Part shown: in pieces, positions 1 through 11,261 of the stretch
Layout: each line of letters opens with the position of its first letter
Position numbering within the stretch: the first letter of the stretch is position 1
DNA from: Terebella lapidaria
Lineage: Eukaryota > Annelida > Polychaeta > Terebellida > Terebellidae
Assembly: GCA_949152475.1 (NCBI GenBank)
Contig: OX424568.1
Location: 23,845,667-23,909,666 of the forward strand
Direction: 5' to 3'
DNA: 64,000 nt
Translations under genes and position numbers: made by a program
Notes under the pieces: generated by a model
Databases searched by the model: none
What the model was told of the DNA's origin: nothing
What the model saw: only the letters and a program-made list of their open reading frames with translations

Positions 1-2028
1 GATTTGGTCACAAGCTCTCTTCATCTCGGTTACCATGCCCTCGGTGGGCAAGCCATAGTTGTCGTCATAACGTTTGATGATGTCCTTGCGAGTTGCTCCC
101 TGAGGCATAGCGATGTCCAGGAACAACACCTACAGTAATCAACAAAACTTCATTCAGTTGCCATTTGATTCCTAGGTGCCTACCCCACAAGTTGTATTCA
201 AGAAATTTAATCTAACAATACATTAATTGAGCTACATGTACATCTTCGGCTGATTTTACCCGTACACACCTCAATGCTGTAGCTTGAACACTTTGTTATC
301 ACCTGCCAAGGATCAAGTCTATACTACTAAGTGGACACTGTGGTTATGGTTACCCACCTGGAAGGCCAGGAGTTTGCGGCTGACGGCCGTGGCTGTGAGG
401 GTAGCGTCAAGTCGGTATTTCTGAGCGGTGTCGAGGTAGCCGAGTGTCGCATCATCCTTGACGTACCACATGACGTTACGGCGCCAACTCTCTGAGAGGT
501 ATGCGTCAGCAGCATCCATCCACCTAGTGGCCAGCACGAGGTAAAGGTAATTCGACTTGAGAAGAAATACATAAAACAATTTCCATGGGGATTTCACAAT
601 TCTATTTGATCATTATCATGATTAAGATTACTAAGCTACACTCACACCAGCTCCCTAGCATGCTGACTCTCATGGAACCCTCCCCCACCTACAAAGTATC
701 CACTATGGAATTTCCCAGCCTGACTCACCTGTATTTGGAGGATCCCGCCAGCAACATGAGCCACTCTCCGATGTGTGGGCACTTGTTCTTGCTTCGCATG
801 GCATCGTCTTCGATGAAATTTTTCAGTTTGTCGTCAATCTTGCGTTGAAGGTCAGGGTAGGTCTCAATCGCCCAAAGGAAGAGGCGGTGAAGGGCAAAGT
901 AGCCACAGAGGTGGTTATCGCTGGTGTGCTGTGTGCCCTTTGAGAACTCCACAACTGTCGCACTCATCAAGTTAGGGATAGTTTTGATCACCATGTCGTC
1001 TATCCCAGCTCGCTTGCAGTTCGGGATCACCTGTTAGCGAGATCATGAACAAGTTGAGACTCATTCGATGCTACTTGTACAATATTAGCACCCAAATTAA
1101 ATTTGAATACTCATTTACAAAATTTGGTATAATTTGTGTGCCTATTTGTGTGCCTATCAGGTACCTGGCTGAGAAGTTTCATGGTTTCCTCAAACTCTTT
1201 CTGGATCTGTTCGCCGTGGACCTTGCTAATGTACATCGGCAGGAAGAAGGCAAGTTCATCCTTCATGATGCTTTGTACTTGACCGACCTCCTTCTTCATA
1301 CCATAGTATGATGCCCCAGTCAAATACTCGCAGGGTGACGTAAAGGCTGGGCGACTTGGCGGTCCCGACTGGATCAAGCCAAATCCATAGAGCTCTTCTT
1401 TGGACTTCGGTTTGTTGGTTGGAGCGAACCGAGCCTTGGAGATGTAGTCAACGATCTCAGGACCGTCAGGGGTCTTGGCTTTAGACTTCGGGGTGGCCTT
1501 GGCCGTGGCGTCTAGGGGTGGGAACGGCTTGCTATGCTTATGGCCGCAGTCCTTGCAGGTGAAGCCCTTGGCCAGTTTGGCGTTGTTTGTGGCAACGCCC
1601 TTTGCCCAGGAGGACTCTCCACTCATCATCTCAGCCATGAATGAGAGCAAGTTGAGCAGAACGGTTTGCACAGTGTAACCCGGAGACCATCCAGCTGACT
1701 TCTCTGTTGCCCACTCGGGATGGTAATTGGCGAAGTCGGAGAATATCGACAGACAAACTTTGACCCCTTTCTTGCCATTCATTGTAGCTCCGCCCATGAA
1801 TTGGAATCCCCGAGGAACAAACTCGGCAGACGGTGAGACGAATGGATACGTTTTTGGGAAGAACAACAGAACGTGGTATACGGTATCGTCCAGTTCAAAG
1901 TTACAGTGCCACTCGAACATGTTGTTGTCTAGGGGAGCGGCGGACACGGACGGAACCGGTGATCGCTGTAGCTCCTCCAAATCCTGCATCAGCCGCTTCA
2001 TCGCGGTCTTCTCGGTCTTGTCGCCCAT
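1..2028 (-). CDS. E2 (UBC-fold) large protein, partial at left edge
   Basis: Exons read on the minus strand are 2028-1165, 1030-729, 523-358 and 129-<1, with GT-AG junctions and matching phases; the 3' end lies outside the window. I chose the ATG at 2028 because an acceptor (CACTGACAG) lies directly upstream, so the 5'UTR is probably spliced. Residues ~5-135 look like an E2 fold. The YPFVSPSAEF strand is followed by a presumed catalytic Cys92 in VCLSIF and the downstream W-SP element near 114-116; the usual HPN triad is not visible. A CxxCGHxH motif at ~158-164 could bind zinc. The C-terminal half has an LPMYIS segment and a helical region without a family I can name. E2s transfer ubiquitin from E1 to substrates or E3s; activity here is inferred only from the fold and Cys92. 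From memory, similar long UBC-core proteins occur in protists and invertebrates. It could be a pseudo-E2. Confidence 0.75.
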
Positions 2029-2605
2029 CCTGTCAGTGGAGAAATTAAGTCTATTATCAGGCATGTGAGTGTGTGCAGAAGCAGTGTCAGCAAAATTAAA
2101 AGTAAAAAGTTTTCGGTTCATCAAGTTTGTCAACTTGTTCAGACAATTATATTCACAATGACAAAAGATGATGAGTATTTGTATGAGTATTTTTTTTAAT
2201 GAATATGGGAGTTATGTTCGATTCTATTTGAATTAATTTCTGGATAGGATTGATTGTCAAAGTTTGTTTTCAAAAATAGTGAGAATATCTGAATATAGGG
2301 AACATGATTTCATGACATTTTGATTTCATTTTGATGACTAATCATCACCTACATAATTCATAGTTCCGACAACATATATAGCAACAGGCCACGCTCCCTT
2401 GGCAATCGCGAAAAAGTCCAACAAAATACCACAACTCTGTCACATGGGACGGTTGTTGGTGGGATTTGATACGCATCACTGCGTTTTGGAGCAATATTTG
2501 ACATTCTTGATTGGCTAGTGAATATGAAAGTGGGGGAATTCCTGTATCATCGGAATTATACATAATAAAGTTATAAATATTAAGATAAATATGTCTATAC
2601 TAAAG

Positions 2606-3166
2606 TTCATCTGTCAGTGAAACACGCTTTTTGGCTCTATAGTTTTGTTTTGGATAATCGAATCAACTTGAAATTTTGTGTGTCTTAATTGGGTATCATG
2701 CTGTAAATGTTCACCGAATTTCAGAGTTCTATCTCAAAAATTGAAAAAGTTGATAATCTACCCCAATGTTAATTCAACCCCATAATGGAATTTCAGGGTC
2801 TGCACACAAAAACGACTTTTATTTGATGTTTGAGTTATATACTGATTCAAAATAAACATGTTTACTTGAAATACACTACGATTATGCCTTCCGACTTCAA
2901 ATCAAAGCAATAAATTCATTCTGTACTGTCATAAACATCATATAAGCCCTGAATTATAGTTGGAATTTGTTTGATCCCATTTTGGACTGAAATTTAACAT
3001 TGAGGTAGATTGCCAACTTTTTTCATTTCTTGAGATAAAATTCTGAAACTCGGTGAAAAATTACGGCATGATACCCAATGAAGACACACAAAATTTCAAG
3101 TTGACTCAATTATATAAATCCAAAACAAAATTATCGCCAAAAAGCTTGTTTCAACTGACAGATGAA
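2606..3166. repeat. Palindromic MITE, about 560 bp
   Basis: The ends are inverted copies: TTCATCTGTCAGTGAAACAC at the left matches the reverse complement of the right end with few differences. Homology continues inward on both arms (the CAACTTGAAATTTTGTGTGT stretch and the 'tctaccccaatgtt' / 'aacattgaggtaga' pair). It lies in the presumed 5'UTR intron of the E2-like gene and has no coding capacity. Diverged relatives are at 26868-26960 and 33935-34420. Confidence 0.8.
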
Positions 3167-3479
3167 TTTTGATTTTAGCCAGGTTTACTATACTAGTAAT
3201 CAGCTGATAATACTAGGTACTATAACAATTGAACGCACCTTTACAGTGTAGTCGGTACGGTACAATGAATAACCACTAATGAGTCAGGCTTGACTGACTA
3301 ATTGGTCTTGCTGGGCAATGTGCACTGATGTGGGCATGCAGTCCCGGCATGCAGCCAGTAGACTATCACTTTCTGTTTCACTTCCACGACCGAATGTCAG
3401 CAGCATTCAATGGATTTGTTAGTGGCTGGCGGTCTTTTAGTAACTTGACAGCGTTCAGACAAACTGACAGAAGTAGAGC

Positions 3480-3670
3480 TGGAGCTAGACCGGTCACTCA
3501 GCCCCTTTTATAGACGACGCCGAGTCCTGGATCCACGCACCTGTCCTGACACGCCCGGTGTTTGTAGAGAGGGGACAGAGGGGGGTATGTCATCACCGCA
3601 CCGGCCCAGACTTGTCAGTGACGTCACGCTACTGACAGGGACGATGCTTACCAAAGCCGCCGACCCAGTG
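3480..3670 (-). promoter_or_regulatory. Likely promoter and 5'UTR exon region of the E2-like gene
   Basis: This GC-richer island lies in AT-rich surroundings upstream of the E2-like gene. On the minus strand a donor-like AGGACAG/GTGCGT ends at 3541 and could splice to the acceptor at 2029/2030. The exon and promoter are inferred; no TATA box is evident. Confidence 0.3.
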
Positions 3671-4220
3671 GGATCGTGGTCTTACAAAGGCGGTAGTATA
3701 GGGAGTATACATTATCTCATCAATAAATTCCGTCGAAAATACCCACGTGCCCTATATTAATGGTATTAAATTCGTGTAAATATGCTGTGTACTTTAGGAT
3801 TGTTCCCGCATAGCATATTTATTTATTTCTGTTTTTTTTTTCAAATTGTCATAGACTGCATACCAACAGGTATGCCATCATGTATATACATGTAGATCCG
3901 CTAATTAATGCAAGTTGTTGTATACATTTTCTTTACTCTCTGGATGAATATGAATGATTTGTCATAAGGAAAATGGGAAATGATATAAGCTTAGACGTTG
4001 ATCAACTTTATTTCAACAACATCAGAACACAGAGCTGACTAGTATATTTTCGTTGGTAAAATATTGATGACTCGATCCTAACTCAACAATACCATACTAT
4101 ACCAACTTCAAGCTAAGGACACATTGAGGAAACCAACAGCAAACCAGAACACTCACAGGCACATATTTGACACAACCATTGAGTAACATAACTTTTTTTT
4201 GGTGGTGAGTAATAGTGAGT

Positions 4221-4223
<3 letters not shown>
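3671..4223. other. Intergenic, no gene seen
   Basis: AT-rich sequence upstream of the E2-like gene. I see no convincing coding frame, RNA gene or element. Confidence 0.5.

Positions 4224-4261
<38 letters not shown>
4224..4261. repeat. (TA)n microsatellite
   Basis: About 19 uninterrupted TA units in the intergenic region between the E2-like gene and NT5DC. Confidence 0.95.
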
Positions 4262-4266
<5 letters not shown>

Positions 4267-4498
4267 CCTAAACAGTAACACAACACGTCAAGTTCAACAC
4301 ATATAGTAATGATTGATACATATATATAACACATGTACACTGTGTAAAATATGTAAATATAACACAAATGATATGAATATGCAATAGGGCAGTGACAAAG
4401 TGTAGAGGTAAAATATATACTGGGAGTTATATAATCTTTAAAAGTAGAACAGGATTAATCGGTGAGCAAGTATTTTGTTGACAGAAACAAAACAAGAG

Positions 4499-4920
4499 TT
4501 TACACTAAAATCAGCAGTTTTTGGGCAAACTGTATGCCATATCTTTCAACAAACAGTATCTCATATCACAACTTGATTAAAATATACTGCTATGCATAAT
4601 TAACATACAGGCAATTAGCCATTATATTGAATGTACCAGTAAGTATTACGTACTAGTATGTCATTTGGTGCTAAAACTCATCTAAACCATTGTCTATTTA
4701 CAATCAAAAATTTACACTGAAATCAGCAGTTTTTTTTTGGCAAACTGTATGCCACATCTTCCAACAAACAATATCGATTGACACAACTCGATTAAACTGT
4801 ATGCACATGAAACTTGCGATCGATTTGTCATGATAAAATACCAGTTAATTATTACTTGTAAGCTGGTACAGCATTTGGTGCTAAAATTCATCTAAATCAC
4901 AGTATACTAACAATTACCTG
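4499..4920. repeat. Diverged tandem duplication, period about 212 bp
   Basis: Two adjacent copies each begin TTTACACT(A/G)AAATCAGCAG, continue through 'gcaaactgtatgcca' and 'gcatttggtgctaaaa', and end near 'tctaaa'. The second copy starts at about 4711. It lies just 3' of the NT5DC stop codon. Confidence 0.75.
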
Positions 4921-5196
4921 TATATGTATGTAAAATATTACATATTTTTTGTACATTATTCGATAACATTTGATTCGTTCACATATACATCGGAAAATAT
5001 CCTTATTTTCACATGATACATGTATCAGTGGAGATTGGATAAACAAACTCGATGAATCACACTCAGATTTGGCACAAGGGAGAGATCGAACTTCATAATT
5101 TAACCCCCTACCCCCCAATCATATACATCCCCAATCCCCCGCCCTTAACAGACATACCAGGGTATGAACAAACCAACATAACAAACGGAGGTATCC

Positions 5197-8100
5197 CTAA
5201 GTCAGACCGGTCTCAGGAAGCTCGTGGGGTAGCGCGGTGCGTCTTGGGTAGAAGGTGTGCGATGCCGAGTAGTTGAGTAGGTTCGTGATGGACGACATGT
5301 AGACATCGGCGAATCGATTCAAACGACGCGTGAAGTATGTTGAGTTGTGGTACGTGCGGAACAGACTGCCAAACTGAGGGTTGAACAACGTCTTCGTCAC
5401 AAGTCTGCAAGAAAAAACCAACAAGGATATACAAAGAGTAGAATTCAATATTCAGCAACAAATAAACCTGGGTGAATCACTATGAAGAAATGAAGTACAC
5501 AGACCTCAACTGGTTGCGTTCTTTCAGCCATTCGGCAACAGTTGCCTGCGACTCGGCGTCCTGATAGATCTAAATGAACAAAGCATAAAAATGTACAGGT
5601 ATGCATATATCAGAAAGCAGTACTTTGCAGTTACTGTTGGACCGATATATATCATACTGACCTGTGATTTGCTGATCAGAGTCTCCAAACAGCAGAGCCA
5701 TCGCACAGATTCCTTGAACACATCGCTGTTGATGATATCAATCTCGTCCTGAAAGCAACCAGTCCATTCTCCCAATATATACACCACATATATGTGCAGA
5801 TGTCATTCAGTATTAACTCTGCACAAGGCCTAGCAATTGTCAACAGCAAGTTTGCAGCCAATCAGTGATGCTTACCTCTAACTCAGGGATGATGGCCCCA
5901 GTTCTCCAGCCGTGCTTCAACGTGGCATCCTAAGGACAACAAGTAAAACACCTTAGAATCCATGTACGTCACCCAATGGGGCATGTCATATCCTCATTCA
6001 GCATGGGGCAGCATTGTAATTGCGGTAAATTTTTGGCACCAAATCACTAACAAAAACCGTCTGTAATCAATAATGACGTGATTTTATGGCGGTTAATTTA
6101 CGTTTATATTGATAAAGCCAGAAAAACAGACCTATGACGTCATGTTTACCCCAAAAACAGTGCTACCAGCTGGCCATTGCAGGTATTATTGAACATGCCG
6201 TATTGATACTCTCAATGAGATGTACTTCGAGTCATGGTATATGATGAGTTTGGAAGTGGTACTCACCGCAAGGTCAGTGTACACATGGTCTCCAAAGTAC
6301 AAAACACGGGAGCCGTACCAGCCAGTCAGCCGACTCAACATGTAGAAGTTACCCTGTAAAAGACAACACAATGTCAATACACTATACACGCCTATGTACA
6401 ATTTTTCGAAGCATGATGACATCAGATATTGCAAAAAACAATATTTTTCAAATACAGCTAATCATGTTAATTGGAAATATAGCAATGTATTTTACATAAG
6501 ATCATAGTTTGAACTAACCTCTTCATAGTAGCAGCCTTTCTTCAATGTGTCAATCTTAGTCCAAGACTTCAAACCTGTCTTCTGTTCAAACTGTCTGAAT
6601 GGCCTGGAGAAATCAAAGTTGAGACATGGTGAAATACCAAATTAAGACCTTGCAGAAAATGGAAACTCAAAAACCAAATGCTGAACATATGTTAGAAACA
6701 TAGTTTCGCCATATACCTGTACGATTCTGAAAAGAACTTAGGTTTTCTAGCGTTGGTGATGATGACGTCAAACAGCTCATGCCAATCTTCTCCCACCAGG
6801 TAATTCATTCCTCGATTCCTGAAAAAAAATAGATGAAACACCAGTAAAACTCTCTGAAATCGGCTGTTTTGAGACATGACAGGACTCGACGGAGAGCTAG
6901 ACACCTACACGAAATTAACGCCACTGTTTGTAATGAGAAAAAGCTGTTTGCCCGCAGCCGAGAGCCGTCTAAGGACCTGTAAAACCTCCTGTTGGTGTCC
7001 GATGTACTCATCTGCAGAAGGGAGGATGGGAATATATTGAATGCATCACAGCGATATACCAAATACATTGTAGGGATATGTATGAATGGCGTTTTTCGAT
7101 GTGACATAACCGTTTTTCGATGTGACATAACTGTGAATATGAACATGCACTCATATGCATCGAATTACATGTATTTGCTCATATGTTTGAAATATCAGCA
7201 CCAACCAAGATTCTGTAGGATCGCATTGTGCAGCACTCCAGATTGGTGTAGGCCTTGCACTGCATTCTGAAAAAGATATACATTCATGCATAAAAAGAAG
7301 ATGGAGCAGTCTAACACTTCTAGCTTCTAATAGATAGTATGATTACCGTGTACATGTATTTGCACTGTATCCATTACAGCTGATATATAAACATATGTCA
7401 GTCCATCTAAATCTATCAAAACATATATATGTGAAGACATGAATACACCAAATTTCGTTCATTCTACATTTAAAATTACCAAAATAGTAGACAGAAAAAT
7501 AACTTACTCTGACATCATAGAAGACATACTCTGGATCATATGCTATGTCATTCGTCACGAAATACTGAAAAATCGAAGCAAAATTTCATGTACTGTACAT
7601 CTAGGCATGTCCAATTAGATATCCAAATTACATGACATACAATATGCCTTTATACCACTGTTGAATGACAAACAAAGTACCTCAATAACATTTGAGTACA
7701 GTGACATCTCTGACTGGGCAAAAAGATCCATCAACTGGTGCATTTTGGGACCCTGCCAAAGAAAAAAGAAACATTTCTCAATACATGTATACAGCTATTG
7801 GTGCACATACATACAATCAAAAATACTGATTTTTCTCTCCTCTGGAATAGTTGGTCAGCTTGTGTATATATAGTTCAATACTGTAAAAAGACAAATATTT
7901 GTGGTTGATTTATTTTGCGGATTTCATGGTTTTTCTTCAATTGCAAAATTAAATCAACCACAAATATTCGTTTTCTATATACAAATGTACATAATACACA
8001 TCACAGCTAAAATCTGCAAACTTAAAAACAGCAATATTTCTAGCCGCAAATATTTTATTGTAGTACATTGTATATTTTATAGCTTGTACTTACTGAGCCA

Positions 8101-9100
8101 TAGAACGTACTCATGTACTCTATTGGTACATGTGATCCGTGATAATATTCTTTAACCTCAGCATCAGAGACCGGCTGCAAACCTCTATAATAAAGCAGGT
8201 AATAAAATTAGGTGCAGCAGATAAAGCAATTTTCTGGTATGGTATGGCTAACAAAGAACATGTCACATACTGCATTATACAGTGTATCTTTAGGTCTTTA
8301 CCTGTAAACAGTTCCCATTTGTATATTGTGGAAAGCATCGATCTTCAGTAAAAATCCCTTTTTGACATCACAATGCAATCCTCGGACAGCAAACTTTGGG
8401 TTGAAATCCAGAGACAGAATCTCTGTTGGATACTGTAAAGAATAGTGCATATAATGTATTTAAATGAGGTCAAAGATTGATGAATCGCTACACTTGAAAA
8501 TGTGGAGATATAAATAACTATATATCCATCATTACACCGTAATTAGTGTTCCTAAAACTCTATACCTATACTGCACCATTCGGATACCTTATGTGTGTTA
8601 ACAAGCGCATCTCTGCCGAGGTTGTAGATAAGCCAGTGTAGCGAATCTTCATAGCAGGCCAGTGTGTAGTCATAGTCAAATCCATACACATCAATGTCAC
8701 TCAAACTCAGTTCATTGTTTGCAAAAATTGCTTTCGGATCTTGCTTCGGTGATAACTGCTGCCCTAGAAATTCAACGTAGATCTATGTGTTTTACAATTA
8801 TTATTTTTTTCATATAAAAAATTAATCGTAATTTAAATAATTTTTCTGATAAATTTTATACCTATATCTAAATTATAATAGGTGAAACATAATATTTTTC
8901 ATTTCAATCCACTTGCCTTGAATATATTCCTTGGTTTTGGCATATTCCTCCCACAGATTCGGAGTTGGCGAACGAAGGTCACTGTTGAATCTGTGCCCAC
9001 ATGTCATTTTCACTGGCAGACATGCTTGTGTATTCAATGGGTTATAACTGCTGCACAAATGTTTTCGATTTCGCAAAAGGTTCCGCCAAAGTTTAGACAT
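5197..9100 (-). CDS. NT5DC2/3-like: 5'-nucleotidase domain-containing protein, NT5DC2/3 type
   Basis: Fifteen exons on the minus strand: 9100-8917, 8763-8588, 8432-8302, 8184-8094, 7752-7681, 7564-7508, 7266-7206, 7011-6909, 6818-6717, 6603-6519, 6353-6267, 5929-5876, 5748-5662, 5569-5505, 5404-5197. They join to 520 codons with consistent phases. The first 20 residues are rich in Lys/Arg with no acidic residue, which would suit a mitochondrial presequence. The HAD nucleophile motif sits in [10 protein letters not shown] (DxDxT); LFLITNS matches HAD motif II, and GDHVYTD follows the pattern of the late acidic motif. The C-terminus ([18 protein letters not shown], then [11 protein letters not shown]) is the signature tail of NT5DC2/NT5DC3. 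The length equals human NT5DC2 as I recall it. The family belongs to the cytosolic IMP/GMP 5'-nucleotidase group, but the substrates of NT5DC2/3 are poorly defined. Intron 1 uses a GC donor (CAAG/GCAAGT). Whether it is orthologous to NT5DC2, NT5DC3 or both is open. Confidence 0.93.
5990..6195. repeat. MITE copy in an NT5DC intron
   Basis: It lies in the intron between exons 6267-6353 and 5876-5929. Its ends ('gcagcattgtaattgcggtaa' at the left and 'gtgctaccagctggccattg' at the right) match, in opposite orientation, the element at 24737-24905. Both also share 'aaatttttggcaccaaatcacta'-like sequence. Non-coding. Confidence 0.7.
7887..7970. repeat. Short hairpin repeat, about 84 bp
   Basis: Arms ACAAATATTTGTGGTTGATT and its reverse complement (AAATCAACCACAAATATTCG) flank a ~35-nt loop, inside an NT5DC intron. 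This looks like a very short MITE or the tip of a larger palindrome. Confidence 0.75.
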
Positions 9101-10363
9101 GTTTCCTTCGTCTATGTTCTACAAATCTTAGGAATATTTAGACACAAATGGGCCTGGAAAACAAAACCGAATCTGTTGTGTCTTGCTGTGTGTGCTGGAG
9201 CAAGAAGCAAGGTCAAGGACACAAATGTCAAAACATTCCGAACATTGCCGAACACCGAAGCCGACAGTAAACGAGCGTCGCACAATCGATTTCGGTAACG
9301 ATGGTAAGGCCGACCCAGTCAGCCCATTGTCACTGCTAGGGAGCATTTCTTGACTTCATACTGTATTATTTAAAGTAATAGTAAAATGAAAATATCATTT
9401 TAACTCAGATCAGAATAATATGTGGCCGATTGGGAATGGTTCCTCCAGCACAGTATTATTATGTGAGATTGTAAAATCGGTCATCCAAAATAAGACTGTC
9501 AAAACTTGTCAACATGACCATATTAACAGTGATATTTTGAGCAACACTTCTCACCCGATATAGTAAGTGATTTGTAATTAAGTGAAGACCATGTAGTTGA
9601 TCTTCAATTAGTAGCCTAATGAAGTCCTACATTTGATCCGTAACGATATAGCCTTGCTCCGCGGCTTCTGACACACTAAGCGCCATAGGCGGGAACCAAG
9701 CTACGTAACAATATAGCTGTTAGGCTACATGCTACATCTATCACGTCCGGCAATTTCATTATTGAAAAAAAAAACAACGTTACATGTAGGCCTATCCCAA
9801 ATTAATACTGATGAACTTGTTCAAGACTAATATGCAGTAAATAAATACTGGTGTAGTGTAGGCCTGTTTCGAGAAAGAACCCCGAATCAAGTGAACCCTT
9901 GCATGCATGCCGGGGGAGTGGGGGCACCTCCGCCAGAGCCCTTTCTATGTAATGGTGGTAGTTTCTTAGCCTCAACAGAGTATAAAATTCACACAATCTC
10001 ACTTTGATTACCCTGTCCCTGGCCTGTTTTCGAACATATCCCAACCCTTTTTTCATCCAGCCAAGCTGGTACCGCCTATGTAGGCATATATAGGCGGATG
10101 TAGGCCTAGGCCTATACAGTTTGTGTCTTGCCTGAGAAATTATATGCCAATTACTCTGTGTTTATTCAAAATTTGCTATATTCTTGCAAATGTAGTCCAT
10201 TTGAGGTATTTGCATAGGTTTTCAATAAACTTCGACATCCAATGAGAATGTGTCCCATTGTGTAACTCGTATGGGTAGCAAGAAAGTCGAACTCGAACAT
10301 TGATTCAGGTCAGAATACATTAACTCGATTGTGGAACTGAAGTCGAACTCAATTAGTGACAAA
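9101..10363. other. Intergenic region between the divergent NT5DC and STAG genes
   Basis: About 1.3 kb before the E2F-type site. It contains repeated AGGCCTA-type words (for example around 10080-10120) and no convincing exon. The NT5DC promoter should lie at its left end, upstream of 9100. No TATA box is clear. Confidence 0.5.
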
Positions 10364-10375
10364 TTTGGCGCGCCA
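10364..10375. promoter_or_regulatory. E2F-type palindrome upstream of STAG
   Basis: TTTGGCGCGCCA is a perfect palindrome containing the E2F core TTTSGCGC on both strands. It lies about 80 bp upstream of a donor-like site (ATCAAA/GTGAGT) that probably ends the STAG 5'UTR exon. E2F control would fit a cohesin gene, but occupancy is inferred. Confidence 0.5.
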
Positions 10376-10455
10376 GCACAAAGTTTGTTTTGGAGTTTCA
10401 GAAGTTTTTGATATCATTCATACATCGCGGAAGCTGGTAAACAGCACAAATCAAA
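10376..10455 (+). other. Probable STAG 5'UTR exon
   Basis: The segment ends in AAATCAAA followed by a strong donor, GTGAGTAC, at 10456. The coding exon of STAG starts with ATG directly after the acceptor at 11261, which implies a spliced 5'UTR. The transcription start is not determined. Confidence 0.4.
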
Positions 10456-10862
10456 GTGAGTACACCGCATTATCGAATGCAGGGCTATGGAAATAACAAT
10501 TTAAAGAGGTCGAATAATTGTAGGATTCGCAAAAACAAGCAGCTGATTAACGGCGTCTGCAAAACAGCTTGACCCACATTTTAAATTCAATATGGCGGCG
10601 CCCATGTATAAACAATCATCTAGATCTAGATCGTTACGTTAATCTGATCAGATACACTGTAGATCTTTAGCTGATTCTAGTTTGTAAGTAGATATTATAG
10701 GTATCGTATATCTAATTAAATGCAACTTGCTTGCAATTTATGAATGCATTTTGTTGTGTTTCGAATTAAGTAAGATGAAGTAAGCCTATATGATCTATGC
10801 CTGATAGATCTATGTGATTATGCTGCTAACTTCACGCCGGTGTGATAATGTGTATTGTATAT

Positions 10863-11076
10863 GTACGCGCCATCCGTCCTAAATTCGCCGCATCCCTAAG
10901 TTCACCAACTGCACATCAGCAAAGCATAGGAGCTGTCCTTGTGGAAAACAAATTGCTGGTAAACAGATAGACTCTCGATTAACGATATTACTGAGTGCTC
11001 TGAAGCACATAACAGAGCCTGAAAATGATGCTGGCGAATTTGGGAATGCGGCGAATTTGGGACGGATGGCTCGTAC
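10863..11076. mobile_element. MITE with about 30-bp terminal inverted repeats
   Basis: The left end GCCATCCGTCCTAAATTCGC, continuing CGCAT, mirrors the right end ATGCGGCGAATTTGGGACGG, continuing ATGGC. The inverted match extends outward to GTACG/CGTAC. It is ~214 bp and non-coding, inside the presumed 5'UTR intron of STAG. Confidence 0.85.
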
Positions 11077-11261
11077 ACAATTAAAGTCTTTATTCTTATG
11101 GGTTTATAATAAAGGCTAGCAGCTTACAACAACATTGTAGATCTAGATAGACACCTAAGTAGATTTTACATACTAATGTACCAATGCCATTGGTATTTGA
11201 AATGATGGTGATGCTACTGTGGCAATGCCAATGATAACATTGATTGGATGTTACTGTACAG

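Noticed and set aside
9128-9346. Upstream minus-strand frame before the NT5DC start
   Set aside because: A stop and no splice link separate it from the NT5DC frame; the ATG at 9100 gives the expected length and a presequence-like start.
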